This document shows positions 52,423 to 62,565 of a stretch of DNA of 64,000 nucleotides, in pieces. This DNA comes from Sphingomonas sp. SUN039 (GTDB taxonomy: Bacteria > Pseudomonadota > Alphaproteobacteria > Sphingomonadales > Sphingomonadaceae), in assembly GCF_024758725.1 (NCBI RefSeq), contig NZ_CP096972.1, positions 1,718,001 to 1,782,000 on the forward strand. The letters run 5' to 3'. The translations under genes and the position numbers were made by a program. The notes below the pieces were generated by a model. It was not told the origin of the DNA and did no database searches. It was given only the letters and a program-made list of their open reading frames with translations. Numbering within the stretch: the stretch's first letter is position 1; each line of letters opens with the position of its first letter.

Positions 52423-52830
52423 ATGCTTAGATCAATCGACGTTTCAACCTCAGTGTATGCAGCGATTTGGGCTGCTCGGGGCGACGGAGAGGAAACCGAG
52501 TCACAAATCCTTGAGCGCATCCTCACCGCCAAACCAATCTCCAGCGATAGAAAGCCGGAGACGAAGGTGGCGAACTTTGGCTTCTTTGATCGTCGGAATA
52601 TGGTCGACTTTCCGGCAGGCTTCAGAATTGAACGGGAGTACAAAGGCAAGTTATATGCCGCCGAGGCACGGGACGGAAAGTGGGTCCGCTTGGACAGCGG
52701 CAAAGGCTACCGCTCGCTCAATCAATTGAATGCGTCGATAGCCGCCGGCGCTGAAAATGTTTGGAACGGCAGTTGGACCTACACGGACGCACATGGTCGT
52801 GTAAGGTCAATAAATCACCTTCGAAAGTAG
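52423..52830 (+). CDS. Small protein with RAMA/DUF2924-like C-terminal domain
   Basis: This 135-residue protein has a SeqA/ribbon-helix-like start (IDVSTSVYAAIWAARGDGEE, LERIL) and a C-terminal part EYKGKLYAAEARDGKWVRLD followed by GKGYRSLNQLNASIAAGAEN. The latter resembles RAMA/DUF2924 domains found with restriction-modification proteins. AGGAGA precedes the ATG. AT content is higher than in the leu genes around it. Function unknown. Confidence 0.6.
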   Translation: MLRSIDVSTSVYAAIWAARGDGEETESQILERILTAKPISSDRKPETKVANFGFFDRRNMVDFPAGFRIEREYKGKLYAAEARDGKWVRLDSGKGYRSLNQLNASIAAGAENVWNGSWTYTDAHGRVRSINHLRK

Positions 52831-52834
52831 CGGC

Positions 52835-54268
52835 TTACCCCACCAACTCCCGCACATCGGTCAGCCGCCCCGTCACCGCCGCCGCCGCCGCCATGGCGGG
52901 GCTGAGCAGGTGCGTCCGCGCGCCCGGGCCTTGGCGGCCGACGAAATTGCGGTTGCTGGTCGAGGCACAGCGCTCGCCCGATGGCACCTTGTCGGGGTTC
53001 ATGCCCAGACATGCCGAGCAGCCGGGTTCGCGCCATTCCAATCCCGCGTCGGTGAAGATGCGGTCGAGGCCTTCGGCTTCGGCCTGCGCCTTCACCAGGC
53101 CCGAGCCGGGGACGACGATGGCCCATTTCACGCCTGCTGCCTTGTGCCGGCCCTTCAGCACTGCCGCCGCCGCGCGCAAATCCTCGATGCGGCTGTTGGT
53201 GCAACTGCCGATGAAGATGTTCTCGACCGCGACGTCCTGCATCCGCATGCCCGGCGTCAGGCCCATGTACGCGAGCGACTTCGCCGCAGCCTCCTGCTTG
53301 CCCGGATCGGCAAAGCTCATCGGGTCGGGCACCACGCCGCCGATGGCGACCACGTCCTCGGGACTGGTCCCCCACGTGACGTTCGGCCCGATGTCGGCAG
53401 CGTCGAGCACCACCGTCTTGTCGTACGCCGCGCCCGCGTCGGTCGGCAGCGTCCGCCAGTACGCGACTGCGGCGTCCCAATCCGCGCCCTGCGGGGCCAT
53501 CGGGCGACCTTTCAGATAGGCGAAGGTCGTCTCGTCGGGCGCGATCAGGCCGCTCCGTGCGCCGCCCTCGATCGCCATGTTGCTGATCGTCAGCCGTCCC
53601 TCGATGCTGAGATCGCGAATGACCGACCCAGTGAATTCGATGACATAGCCGGTCCCGCCCGCCGCGCCGATCTTGCCGATGATCGCCAGCACGACATCCT
53701 TGGCACTGACCCCGAAGCCAAGCGTACCATCGACGCGCACTTCCATCGTTTTGGACGGTGCGAGCTGCAACGTCTGTGTGGCCAGCACATGTTCGACTTC
53801 GCTCGTCCCGATGCCGAACGCCAGTGCCCCCAGCGCCCCGTGCGCGGCGGTGTGACTATCGCCGCAGACCAACGTCGTGCCCGGCAGGGTGAAGCCCTGC
53901 TCCGGCCCCACGACGTGGACAATCCCCTGCCGCGCCGCCGTCGCGTCGATATAGGGCACGCCGAACGCCGCGACATTGGCCTCCAGCGCCGCCAGCTGCT
54001 GCGCGCTTTCGGGATCGGCAATGGGCAGCCGCTTGCCGTCCGCCCCCACACGCGGCGTCGTCGGCAAATTATGATCGGGCACTGCAAGAGTCAGGTCGGG
54101 CCGCCGCACGTCCCGTCCTGCCAGTCGCAACCCCTCGAACGCCTGTGGGCTGGTCACTTCATGGACGAGGTGCCGGTCGATATAGATCAGGCAGGTGCCA
54201 TCATCGCGGCGTTCGACGACATGGTCGTCCCAGATTTTCTCGTAGAGGGTGCGCGGTCGGCTGGCCAT
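52835..54268 (-). CDS. leuC: 3-isopropylmalate dehydratase large subunit
   Basis: This 477-residue [4Fe-4S] aconitase-family subunit has [48 protein letters not shown] and the cluster cysteines in [13 protein letters not shown]. It isomerizes 2- to 3-isopropylmalate with LeuD. Its partner gene is separated by vapBC, an XRE gene and a RAMA-like gene. Confidence 0.96.
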   Translation of the reverse strand: MASRPRTLYEKIWDDHVVERRDDGTCLIYIDRHLVHEVTSPQAFEGLRLAGRDVRRPDLTLAVPDHNLPTTPRVGADGKRLPIADPESAQQLAALEANVAAFGVPYIDATAARQGIVHVVGPEQGFTLPGTTLVCGDSHTAAHGALGALAFGIGTSEVEHVLATQTLQLAPSKTMEVRVDGTLGFGVSAKDVVLAIIGKIGAAGGTGYVIEFTGSVIRDLSIEGRLTISNMAIEGGARSGLIAPDETTFAYLKGRPMAPQGADWDAAVAYWRTLPTDAGAAYDKTVVLDAADIGPNVTWGTSPEDVVAIGGVVPDPMSFADPGKQEAAAKSLAYMGLTPGMRMQDVAVENIFIGSCTNSRIEDLRAAAAVLKGRHKAAGVKWAIVVPGSGLVKAQAEAEGLDRIFTDAGLEWREPGCSACLGMNPDKVPSGERCASTSNRNFVGRQGPGARTHLLSPAMAAAAAVTGRLTDVRELVG

Positions 54269-54276
54269 GGCCGAGC

Positions 54277-55176
54277 CTATTGCGCGGGGCGGGCGCGCTT
54301 CGCAAGATGCGCGTTCAGGAACGCCGCGCTGTCGTCGAGAACGGACGACTTCCCCCGAAACGGCAGCGACAGCGCCATCGCAATGTCCTCATGTCCCTGC
54401 CCGGCATATTCCTTTTCCTCGACCGCCGCGCCGAGTGCCTTCAGCTTCGCCGCCAGATTGCGCGCATTTTTGGGGCGCACGGTCGTGTCCTTGGTCCCGG
54501 TCACCAGCATCATCGGCGGCGCGTCCTTGCGCGCGTAGTTCAGCGGCTGCGTCTCCTGCGGGTGCGGCCAGTCGCCCATCGCGGCCACGGCACGTCCGGT
54601 GAAAGGATAGAAGTCATAGGGCCCCGACAGGCCGACCGCTGCCTTGATCGCCCCCGGCGCACCCGCCCTCGCCAGCCATTGCGGGTCGAGCGTCAGAATC
54701 GCGACAGTATGCCCGCCTGCAGAATGCCCCGCGACCGCGATCCGCCCGGGATCGCCGCCGTACTTCGCGATATTGTCCTTTGTCCAGCGCACCGCGTCCG
54801 CCCCGTCCTCGACAAAAGCGGGGAAGCGGACCTGCGGCACTTTGCGATAATCGGGGACGACGACCACGAACCCCTTCGACGCATAGGCGCGCGCCGCCCA
54901 GCCATAGGACTGACGGTCGCCTTTCACCCAGCCGCCGCCGTGGAAGAACACCAGCACCGGCGCGCCGCCGGGCTGGGCGTCACCGCTGCGCCAGACGTCG
55001 AGCCGCTGTCCGTGCGCGCCGAAGGCGACATCCGCCGCGACCCTTGTCCCGCCCGCACCGGGGGTAAAGCGGTCGATGACGTCCAGCGTCCCTGGCCCTG
55101 CCGTATAGGCGACCCCGGCAACGCCGATTCCCAGAATGGCGACGACGATAGCTGAAATGCGGAAGGTGCGGTTCAT
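54277..55176 (-). CDS. Alpha/beta-hydrolase (acetyl-esterase-like), membrane-anchored or exported
   Basis: This 299-residue hydrolase has a hydrophobic N-terminus ([21 protein letters not shown]). Catalytic-site motifs are [24 protein letters not shown] (Ser nucleophile) and [10 protein letters not shown] (His). It belongs to the BD-FAE/hormone-sensitive-lipase-like group. It follows leuC 8 bp downstream on the same strand, so cotranscription is possible. Confidence 0.83.
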   Translation of the reverse strand: MNRTFRISAIVVAILGIGVAGVAYTAGPGTLDVIDRFTPGAGGTRVAADVAFGAHGQRLDVWRSGDAQPGGAPVLVFFHGGGWVKGDRQSYGWAARAYASKGFVVVVPDYRKVPQVRFPAFVEDGADAVRWTKDNIAKYGGDPGRIAVAGHSAGGHTVAILTLDPQWLARAGAPGAIKAAVGLSGPYDFYPFTGRAVAAMGDWPHPQETQPLNYARKDAPPMMLVTGTKDTTVRPKNARNLAAKLKALGAAVEEKEYAGQGHEDIAMALSLPFRGKSSVLDDSAAFLNAHLAKRARPAQ

Positions 55177-55219
55177 GCCGCCGCCGTAACAGGCCGCACG
55201 GCAAAGCCAAGATCGATGC

Positions 55220-56506
55220 TCAATCCTCGAGCGGCGTCGTCACCGTTTGCGCCAACGGCGAAACCGTCTGCGCCTTGTCGAGTCCCAGCCAGTCGCGGCG
55301 CGGCAGGCCGTACAACCGGTCGAGCAGTTCGAGCTGCAACGCCACCGGCTTGCCGCTCTGCGAATTCCACAGCATCGCAATGCCCGACCGCTTGACCGGA
55401 TCGAACAGCACCGTCGCGCGGTATCCCATCACCGCGCCCTGATGCCCGATCAGCCGGTGGCCGAGATAATTATAGTCGCGCCAGCCCAGCGCATATTGCG
55501 ACGCGCCCATTGCCTGGTTGAACATGCCGCGATGGCGGTCGGTATAGATGCGCGGCGCGTGGATCACGTCGAGCACGCGGTTCGGCACGACTTCGGGGGC
55601 TGCCCCCATCTGGGCCTGCATCCAGCGCGCGAGATCGAGGATCGACGAATTGACCCCGCCGGCGGCGGGTACGCGGTAATAATTGTCGTTGACTGTGACC
55701 GTGCGGCGCAGGCCGACATGCGGCTTTGCCCAGCTTCGCGACGCCACCAGCCCGGCGCGGCTGACGCTCGCATCGACCATGCCGAGCGGCTGGAACAGGC
55801 GCTGCTGCACGGCCGACTGGTACGTCTTGCCGGTCAGGTTCTGGACGATCTCGCTAGCCGCGTCGAAGGCAACATTCTGATAGGTGTGGCACGCGCCCGG
55901 CGCACACTGGAATTTGGCCCCGACCAGTTGCGGGCGCAGGACACGCGGGTCCATCCCCGCCTCCAGCTTGTTGTCGAACGCGTTGCGGACGATGCCCAGC
56001 CGGTGCGACAGCAGATCGTCGACGGTCGCGCGCGTTTCGCCGCCCATCGGCAGGCGCAAGGTCGTGGCATAGGCCGATACCGGCGCGTCGAGCGACACCT
56101 TGCCCTCTGCCGCCAGCTCGCCGACCATCGTTGCGGCAACGCCCTTCGACAGCGAGGCCCAGCGGAACACGGTGTGGCTATCGACCGGCGTGCCGCCGAC
56201 CGCCTGCGTCGTGCCGTACCCCTTGGCGAAGCTGATCCGTCCGTCCTCGATCACCGCCACCGACAGCCCGACCATCGAAGGATCGGCCATGACGCCGGCA
56301 ACGCGGCCGTCGAAGTCGCGGTAATCGACACGCCCGCGAAACCGGGTGTCGATGCTGGCGGGGATATAGGCGGTCGCCGACTGGCCCCAGGTCCGCCAGG
56401 CTTCAGCGGCGCCCGGCACCGAGGCATGACCGAATGCGGCAAAAGTGATGCCCATTCCGGCAATCGCGGCGAGCGCTGCCCCGCGAACATAACGGTTACT
56501 CGACAT
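55220..56506 (-). CDS. Beta-lactamase-fold serine hydrolase, exported
   Basis: This 428-residue protein of the class C beta-lactamase/esterase group has an N-terminal hydrophobic stretch and the SxxK motif as Ser118-Leu-Ser-Lys121 (RWASLSKG). A Tyr motif follows near YQNVAFDAAS and a C-terminal HQGAVMGY replaces the KTG box. It likely cleaves esters or peptidoglycan-like peptides; no antibiotic resistance can be claimed. Confidence 0.83.
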   Translation of the reverse strand: MSSNRYVRGAALAAIAGMGITFAAFGHASVPGAAEAWRTWGQSATAYIPASIDTRFRGRVDYRDFDGRVAGVMADPSMVGLSVAVIEDGRISFAKGYGTTQAVGGTPVDSHTVFRWASLSKGVAATMVGELAAEGKVSLDAPVSAYATTLRLPMGGETRATVDDLLSHRLGIVRNAFDNKLEAGMDPRVLRPQLVGAKFQCAPGACHTYQNVAFDAASEIVQNLTGKTYQSAVQQRLFQPLGMVDASVSRAGLVASRSWAKPHVGLRRTVTVNDNYYRVPAAGGVNSSILDLARWMQAQMGAAPEVVPNRVLDVIHAPRIYTDRHRGMFNQAMGASQYALGWRDYNYLGHRLIGHQGAVMGYRATVLFDPVKRSGIAMLWNSQSGKPVALQLELLDRLYGLPRRDWLGLDKAQTVSPLAQTVTTPLED

Positions 56507-56632
56507 TCAGCGACCCTAGCCCAAACCCGTTAAGCAATTGAATCAGGTGCTTGGCTCCGGGGCAAGCGGGAATGCAAATAAGCATGTCACGTTTTCGGTG
56601 AGTCGTTGGCTGGACGCTGTCAACCGAGTCGA

Positions 56633-57313
56633 TCAGGCGGAACGATAATCCGCGATGACGTCGCCGCAGTCGCGCAACTCGTCCTCATGCGCCTGTTCGC
56701 GCCAGCTTTCGGTCAGCGCTTCGGCCTCCCACTGCCGCATGGCAGGGTGCGCCAGACAATGATCGACCCAACTCTGCCCAACACCGACATCGAGTCCGTA
56801 GGTGCGGATGCGATAGGCGACCGGTGCGAAAAACGCGTCGGCGGCAGTGAACGCTCTGCCCGCCAACCATGGCCCACCGAAGCAGTCGAGCCCTTCCGCA
56901 AACAGCGCCGCGATCCGCGCGACATCGGCCTTCAGTGCGTCCGACATCGGCTTGGGCCGGACGCGGACCCCGACATTCATAGTGCAGTCGTTGCGGAGCG
57001 CTCCGAATCCGCTGTGCATCTCGGCGACCGCGCTCATCGCCCAGGCCCGCGCATCGTCATCGGTGGGCCAGACACCATCGTGCCGCTCGGCAAGATAGAG
57101 CGCGATGGCGAGCGAATCATGAACCGTCCGGTTTCCGTTGATCAGAACGGGCACTTTGGCCGTCGGCGAGAACGACAGAAACTGCGGATTTCCCGGCGCG
57201 AGAAACGGCTCGACACGATCCTCGAACGCGATCCCCAGCGCCTTCATCAGCACCCACGGGCGCAACGACCAGCTCGAATAGTTCCGGTTCGCGGTGACAA
57301 GCGTGTAGGTCAT
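56633..57313 (-). CDS. Glutathione S-transferase family protein
   Basis: This 226-residue protein has the thioredoxin-fold N-domain (NRNYSSWSLRPWVLMKALGI, PTAKVPVLI, VHDSLAIALYLAE) and an all-helical C-domain with FTAADAFFAPVAYRI. It matches YfcF/YghU-like or maleylacetoacetate-isomerase-like soluble GSTs. It ends the HEPN-MNT gene string with a 4-bp overlap. Substrate unknown. Confidence 0.88.
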   Translation of the reverse strand: MTYTLVTANRNYSSWSLRPWVLMKALGIAFEDRVEPFLAPGNPQFLSFSPTAKVPVLINGNRTVHDSLAIALYLAERHDGVWPTDDDARAWAMSAVAEMHSGFGALRNDCTMNVGVRVRPKPMSDALKADVARIAALFAEGLDCFGGPWLAGRAFTAADAFFAPVAYRIRTYGLDVGVGQSWVDHCLAHPAMRQWEAEALTESWREQAHEDELRDCGDVIADYRSA

Positions 57314-57636
57314 GCCGCGCGGCGAAGCTCCTCACGCGCGAACAACGGCGTTGCCCATCGGTCGATCTCGGCTTTGAGCGGTGGATGCTCGATCGTTTCG
57401 TAACGGTGCACGTCGGCAAAGATGCTCAGGTCGCTCTCTTCAAGCGCTTCACGCAACCGTGAAATGATAGCCTCGTCGGACACGCCATAGAAAACCAGGT
57501 CGATATCCGATCCGGGTCGCGAGCTGCCGGTGACCCGCGATCCGAACACACCGACAGAATCGAACGTATCAGCGAACGGCGCTATTGCTGTCAAAAGCGC
57601 CTGACGCTGCGGTCCGGTCAGCTCAATTTCCGGCAT
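57310..57636 (-). CDS. mntA: MntA-type nucleotidyltransferase antitoxin
   Basis: This 108-residue minimal nucleotidyltransferase has the active-site motif GSRVTGSSRPGSDIDL (Gly32-Ser33 with Asp44 and Asp46). In HEPN-MNT pairs it modifies (AMPylates) and silences the HEPN toxin. It overlaps the HEPN gene by 14 bp. Confidence 0.88.
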   Translation of the reverse strand: MPEIELTGPQRQALLTAIAPFADTFDSVGVFGSRVTGSSRPGSDIDLVFYGVSDEAIISRLREALEESDLSIFADVHRYETIEHPPLKAEIDRWATPLFAREELRRAA

Positions 57637-58042
57637 CGCGCTCCCCGATCAGTTTAGCGCGCAGCGCGACCAGAAGCGGCACGAAGTCGGCGCCTATCCG
57701 GATGACGGTTTCGCCGAACGCGCTGCAGTCATAATCGTGCGACATGACATTGCGCGCCTTCATCGCCTCCACCCACATGTCACCGTCGGAAATGACATTG
57801 GCGTCGAACGCTGCCCGGATGACGTTGCGCGGCACAGGCACATCGACGGGACTGCCTGCCGCGCAGAGATAATCGCGCATCACCTTCCAGCCTGCTTCCC
57901 AGCAGACTTCGAACTGTTGCACGAACCCGGCCTTTTCCAGTTCGCTGAGCTCGCGTTCCGATGCCAGTCGTGCCGATGCTTCAAGCGAGGCCAGCGCCGC
58001 CAGGAAGTTATCGAGCCTGAGATGCCAGCGTGGCGTGTCCAT
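57623..58042 (-). CDS. hepT: HepT-type HEPN toxin RNase (HI0074 family)
   Basis: This 139-residue all-helical protein has the HEPN catalytic motif Arg97-Asn98 to His102 followed by Asp-Tyr (ARNVMSHDYD), which is where MntA adds AMP. Together with mntA it forms a toxin-antitoxin pair directly after the scoAB operon. Confidence 0.88.
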   Translation of the reverse strand: MDTPRWHLRLDNFLAALASLEASARLASERELSELEKAGFVQQFEVCWEAGWKVMRDYLCAAGSPVDVPVPRNVIRAAFDANVISDGDMWVEAMKARNVMSHDYDCSAFGETVIRIGADFVPLLVALRAKLIGERDAGN

Positions 58043-58678
58043 TCAGACCGTATAACGTGCCGTCGTCTTCGCCGCTACCTCGTCCGCCGTCACACCGGGA
58101 GCCATTTCGATCAGCCTGAACGGACTGGCGTGATCGTCACGCTTGAACACGCACAAATCGGTGATCACCATATCGACCACATTCTTGCCGGTCAGCGGCA
58201 GGGTGCACGCCGGGATGAACTTCGGGTCGCCGTTCTTCGATGTATGCTCCATGACCACGATGATGCGCTTGACGCCCGCGACCAGGTCCATCGCACCGCC
58301 CATGCCCTTGATCATCTTGCCCGGGATCATCCAGTTGGCGATGTCGCCGTTCTCCGCAATCTCCATCGCGCCGAGCACGGTCAGGTCGATATGCCCGCCG
58401 CGGATCATCGCGAACGACTGTTCGGACCCGAAATAGCTCGACGACGGCAGCTCGCTGATCGTCTGCTTGCCCGCGTTGATCAGGTCGGGATCAACCTCGT
58501 CGTCATAGGGAAACGGCCCGATGCCGAGCATCCCGTTTTCGGATTGCAGCGTGACGGTAATCCCGGCAGGCACATGGTTCGCCACCAGCGTCGGGATGCC
58601 GATACCCAGATTCACATAGAACCCGTCCTGCAGTTCTTGCGCGGCGCGCGCCGCCATTTCGTCGCGGGTCCAGGGCAT
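58043..58678 (-). CDS. scoB: 3-oxoacid CoA-transferase subunit B
   Basis: This 211-residue subunit carries the catalytic glutamate in [12 protein letters not shown], with [12 protein letters not shown] and [20 protein letters not shown]. With ScoA it moves CoA from succinyl-CoA to acetoacetate or similar acids. It starts one base after the scoA stop region. Confidence 0.95.
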   Translation of the reverse strand: MPWTRDEMAARAAQELQDGFYVNLGIGIPTLVANHVPAGITVTLQSENGMLGIGPFPYDDEVDPDLINAGKQTISELPSSSYFGSEQSFAMIRGGHIDLTVLGAMEIAENGDIANWMIPGKMIKGMGGAMDLVAGVKRIIVVMEHTSKNGDPKFIPACTLPLTGKNVVDMVITDLCVFKRDDHASPFRLIEMAPGVTADEVAAKTTARYTV

Positions 58679-59385
58679 TATGCGACCTCCCGCATGCGCA
58701 CCGTCCGAAACTCGATCTGCTTGTCATACGGCGCGCCGCAGATCAGGCGTTTGATGTAGATGCCCGGCACATGGATCGCGTCCGGATCGAGCGACCCGAC
58801 CGGCACGATCTCCTCGACCTCGGCGACGGTCATCGAACTCGCGGTCGCGGCAGGCTGGTTGAAATTGCGCGCGGTCTTGCGGAAGATGAGGTTGCCGCTC
58901 TCGTCGGCCTTCCACCCCTTGATGATCGACAAATCGGCGCGGATGCCGCGTTCGAGGATATAGTCCTCGCCGTCGAACGCCTTCACTTCCTTGCCCTCGG
59001 CCACCAGCGTGCCGACGCCAGTCTTGGTGTAAAACCCCGGAATGCCCGCCCCGCCCGCGCGCATCCGTTCGGCCAGCGTCCCCTGCGGACAGAATTCGAC
59101 CTCGAGCTCGCCCGCCAGATATTGCCGTTCGAACTCCTTGTTCTCGCCGACATAGGAAGAGATCATCTTTTTCACCTGGCGCGAACGGAGCAACTTGCCG
59201 AGGCCCACACCGTCGATGCCCGCATTGTTGCTGGCGATGGTCAGGTTCTTTACCCCCGACGCCTCGATGGCGTCGATCAGCCGCTCGGGCATCCCCGACA
59301 GCCCGAACCCCCCGCAACAGATTGTCATGCCGTCGCAAAGCAATCCGTCGAGCGCGGCGGTGGCATCGGGATAGAGTTTCTGCAT
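58678..59385 (-). CDS. scoA: 3-oxoacid CoA-transferase subunit A
   Basis: This 235-residue subunit shows [56 protein letters not shown] and FYTKTGVGT, all typical. It is the first gene of scoAB. Confidence 0.95.
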   Translation of the reverse strand: MQKLYPDATAALDGLLCDGMTICCGGFGLSGMPERLIDAIEASGVKNLTIASNNAGIDGVGLGKLLRSRQVKKMISSYVGENKEFERQYLAGELEVEFCPQGTLAERMRAGGAGIPGFYTKTGVGTLVAEGKEVKAFDGEDYILERGIRADLSIIKGWKADESGNLIFRKTARNFNQPAATASSMTVAEVEEIVPVGSLDPDAIHVPGIYIKRLICGAPYDKQIEFRTVRMREVA

Positions 59386-59453
59386 CGAATCCTCGAAGCG
59401 ATGGAAGTTCGCCGCGCCTTAGGAGCCACGGCTTTGAGGGGCAACCTCCACAG

Positions 59454-60145
59454 CTAGACACTTGCCCCGAACAGCCGCCCGATCCCGGCGGTCAGCGCAA
59501 AGGCGAGCGCGCCCCAGAAAGTGACGCGGAGCGTCGCGCGCCAGACGTTCGCGCCGCCTGCGCGTGCGCCGACAATCCCGAGGATCGCGAGGAACAGCAG
59601 CGAGGCAACCGCCACGGCCGGGACAAGCATTTTGCCCGGCGTCAGGAACACCATCAGCAGCGGCATCGCCGCGCCAATCGCGAAACTACCCGCCGAGGAC
59701 AGCGCCGCCTGTATCGGCCGCGCTGTCGTTGTTTCCGAAAGCCCCAGTTCGTCGCGCAAATGCGTGCCCAGCGCATCGCGCGCCATCAGCTGGTCGCGAC
59801 CTGTTCGGCCAGCGCCCGGTCGAGGCCGCGCCCCTCATAAATGCGGACCAGCTCCTCGCGTTCAGCCTCGGGCACCGTTGCCAATTCGGTCGCCTCGCGC
59901 GCGCGGTCGGCTTTCTCGGTGTCCGACTGCGAGCTGACCGAGACATATTCGCCCGCCGCCATCGACATTGCCCCCGCAACCAGTCCCGCGACGCCGGTCA
60001 CCAAGATCGACTGCTGAGTCGCATTGGCTGCGGCAACGCCGACGATCAGGCTCGCGGTCGAGACGATTCCGTCGTTCGCGCCCAGCACCGCCGCGCGCAG
60101 CCAGCCGATGCGTTCGATGAGGTGCGCTTCCTTGTGACGCAGCAT
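59454..60145 (-). pseudogene. VIT1/CCC1 family iron/manganese transporter, frameshifted
   Basis: The 5' frame (119 codons, 60145-59786) reads LRAAVLGANDGIVSTASLIV, then the membrane pair VTGVAGLVAGAMSMAAGEYV and SVSSQSDTEK, ending YEGRGLDRALAEQVATS-stop. The 3' frame (59786-59454) continues MARDALGTHLRDELGLSE with three membrane segments. A one-base deletion near 59790-59795 (expected ATQLMARD) breaks the gene. The two frames meet in TGATG, so termination-reinitiation could still give two halves. The full protein would be about 230 residues with five membrane helices. Confidence 0.8.
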
Positions 60146-60146
60146 C

Positions 60147-61064
60147 TCAGTACGCCAGCTTGAGGCCAGGCCGCGCCCATTGCCGCTTCACCAGCCGCCC
60201 CGTGCCCGACAGCGTGACATAGGCCGTCATCATGTCCTCGCCGCCCCAGCAGATATTGGTCGTAAACGGGTCGTCGGTCGCGACGAACTCGACCAGTTCG
60301 CCCGCCGGGGAAACCACGCTAATCCCGCTCTCGCCTATCGTTGCCACGCAGATGTTACCGGATGCCTCGACACCCAGCGAGTCGAAGAACTTGTACCCCG
60401 CAGGCCGGTAAAGCGGGATGCCCGCACCGCCTAGACCTGCGGTCAGGTCGACCTTGCCCGGACCGGTGACGGCGAACGCCATGAGGCGGCAGGTGTAGGT
60501 CTCCGCCGCATAAAGCATCTTGCCATCGGGGGAGAGGCCCACGCCGTTCGGATTCTCGCTCGGCCAGACGACTTCTTCCAAATGGCTGCCATCGGCCTTG
60601 GCGTAAAAAATCCCGGTGATGTCTCGCGTCCGCGCTTTTTGGTCGTTCTTGCCATGATCGGTGAACCAGAAACCGCCCGCATCATCGAACACGATATCGT
60701 TCGGCCCGCGCAGTGTGCAGCCGAAGTCGCCCGACTTGTAGAGCACTTCGACCTTGCCGGTCGCGACGTCGATCCGCTCGATCCGCCCGCCCGAATAATC
60801 GCTGGCGATGCAATGCGGGATCAGCAGCCCGCCTGCCTCGACATAATCGAACCCGCCGTTGTTGCAGCAGTACAGCATGCCGTCGGGCCCGAAGGCGAGG
60901 CCGTTCGGCCCGCCGCCCGTCTCTGCAATTACCTGAGTCGTTCCGTCGGGCAAACACCGCGTCACCCGCCCTGCCGCGATTTCGGTGACGATGACACTGC
61001 CATCGGCGCAGGCCACCGGCCCTTCGGAAAAGCGCAGGCCCGACGTCATCGTTTCCCAACTCAT
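60147..61064 (-). CDS. SMP-30/gluconolactonase family protein
   Basis: This 305-residue beta-propeller protein has RFSEGPVACADGSVIVTEIA, GGPNGLAFGPDGMLYCCNNG, CTLRGPNDIVFDDAGGFWFT and PNGVGLSPDGKMLYAAETY with the metal-binding Glu, Asn and Asp residues. It likely hydrolyzes a sugar-acid or other lactone. It starts one base from the frameshifted VIT gene end and is divergent from the aldehyde dehydrogenase gene. Confidence 0.88.
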   Translation of the reverse strand: MSWETMTSGLRFSEGPVACADGSVIVTEIAAGRVTRCLPDGTTQVIAETGGGPNGLAFGPDGMLYCCNNGGFDYVEAGGLLIPHCIASDYSGGRIERIDVATGKVEVLYKSGDFGCTLRGPNDIVFDDAGGFWFTDHGKNDQKARTRDITGIFYAKADGSHLEEVVWPSENPNGVGLSPDGKMLYAAETYTCRLMAFAVTGPGKVDLTAGLGGAGIPLYRPAGYKFFDSLGVEASGNICVATIGESGISVVSPAGELVEFVATDDPFTTNICWGGEDMMTAYVTLSGTGRLVKRQWARPGLKLAY

Positions 61065-61134
61065 CTCGCTCTCCCCTGCTTTGATTGCAGGCTAGCACGT
61101 CCTACATGCGCGTCACCCCATCAAAGGATGCCGC

Positions 61135-62565
61135 ATGACCGACTACAACGCCGACCTCGCCCTGTTCGTCGACGGTAGCTGGCGGATCGGCGAGGGGCGC
61201 GACGCGCACGCCGTGGTCAACCCGGCAACCGGCGGTACGATTGCCGAACTGCCGCTGGCAAGTCCGGCAGACCTCGACGAGGCACTGGCGGCGGCCGAGC
61301 GCGGCTTCGCCGTCTGGCGCGCGACCGACGTTGAGACGCGCGGCGGCATCCTGCGCAAGGCGGCGTCGCTGATGCGCGAACGTGCCGACACGATCGCGCA
61401 GACGATGACGCTCGAACAGGGCAAGCCGCTAGCCGAAGCGCGTGGCGAAGTGTTGAGCAGCGCGGCGATGTTCGACTGGTATGCCGAGGAGGCCAAGCGC
61501 AACTACGGCCGCGTCCTCGTCCGCCCCGCCGGACAGCGCAGCATCGTCGTCAAACAGCCGGTCGGGCCGGTCGCCGCGTTCAGCCCGTGGAATTTCCCGG
61601 TATATCTGATGGCGAAGAAGCTCGCGCCCGCGCTCGCCGCCGGATGCTCTGTGATCTGCAAGCCGCCCGAGGAAACGCCGGGCTGCACCACCGCCGTCAT
61701 GCACTGCCTCGCCGATGCGGGATTGCCCGCCGGTGTCGCACAACTCGTCTTCGGTGTACCGGATACGGTCAGCCGCCACCTGATCGGTTCGCGGACGATC
61801 AGGAAGATCAGCTTCACCGGTTCGGTGCCGGTCGGACGCCACCTGATGCACCTCGCCGCCGACGGCATCAAACGCATGACGATGGAGTTGGGCGGCCATG
61901 CGCCGGTGCTGGTGTTCGACGACTGCGATCTGGAAAAGACGCTCGACATGGTCGTGCCGCAGAAGTTCAGGAATGCCGGGCAGGTCTGCGTGTCGCCGAC
62001 GCGATTCTATGTGCAGTCAGGGATTTACGATGCGTTCCTCGATGGGTTCGCCAAACGCACGGCAAACGTAAAGATCGGCAACGGTCTCGATGCGGCAACG
62101 AAGATGGGCCCCCTCGCCAACGTTCGCCGCCCCTCGGCCATCGGCGCGCTGGTCGACGATGCGCGGTCAAAGGGCGCGCGCATCCTGGCAGGTGGCGAAA
62201 GGGGAGACGGCGGCTTCTTCTTCCAGCCGACCCTCCTCGCCGACGTACCCGACAGCGCGGACATCATGTCGAACGAACCCTTCGGCCCTGTCGCCGTCAC
62301 CGCGCGGTTCGATATCTTCGACGAGGCCATCGAAAAGGCCAACCGCCTGCCCTATGGCCTTGCCGCGTTTGCCTTCACCGAAAACGGCCGCCGCGCGAAC
62401 CTCCTCGGCGATGCGATCGAAAGCGGTATGGTCGGCATCAACACTTTCGCGATCTCGGGCCACGACGCCCCTTTCGGCGGGGTCAAGGATTCAGGCTTCG
62501 GCAGCGAAGGCGGGCCGGAAGGGCTGGACAGCTATATGGTGGTGAAGGCAATCCACCAGGCATGA
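61135..62565 (+). CDS. NAD(P)-dependent aldehyde dehydrogenase (succinate-semialdehyde type)
   Basis: This 476-residue aldehyde dehydrogenase has the SSADH-like LVRPAGQRSIVVKQPVGPVA, SPWNFPVYLM, FTGSVPVGRHLM, TMELGGHAPVLV (general base Glu) and catalytic Cys285 in NAGQVCVSP. The substrate is most likely a semialdehyde. It overlaps the next gene by 4 bp, so it forms an operon with the ThDP enzyme. Confidence 0.88.
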   Translation: MTDYNADLALFVDGSWRIGEGRDAHAVVNPATGGTIAELPLASPADLDEALAAAERGFAVWRATDVETRGGILRKAASLMRERADTIAQTMTLEQGKPLAEARGEVLSSAAMFDWYAEEAKRNYGRVLVRPAGQRSIVVKQPVGPVAAFSPWNFPVYLMAKKLAPALAAGCSVICKPPEETPGCTTAVMHCLADAGLPAGVAQLVFGVPDTVSRHLIGSRTIRKISFTGSVPVGRHLMHLAADGIKRMTMELGGHAPVLVFDDCDLEKTLDMVVPQKFRNAGQVCVSPTRFYVQSGIYDAFLDGFAKRTANVKIGNGLDAATKMGPLANVRRPSAIGALVDDARSKGARILAGGERGDGGFFFQPTLLADVPDSADIMSNEPFGPVAVTARFDIFDEAIEKANRLPYGLAAFAFTENGRRANLLGDAIESGMVGINTFAISGHDAPFGGVKDSGFGSEGGPEGLDSYMVVKAIHQA

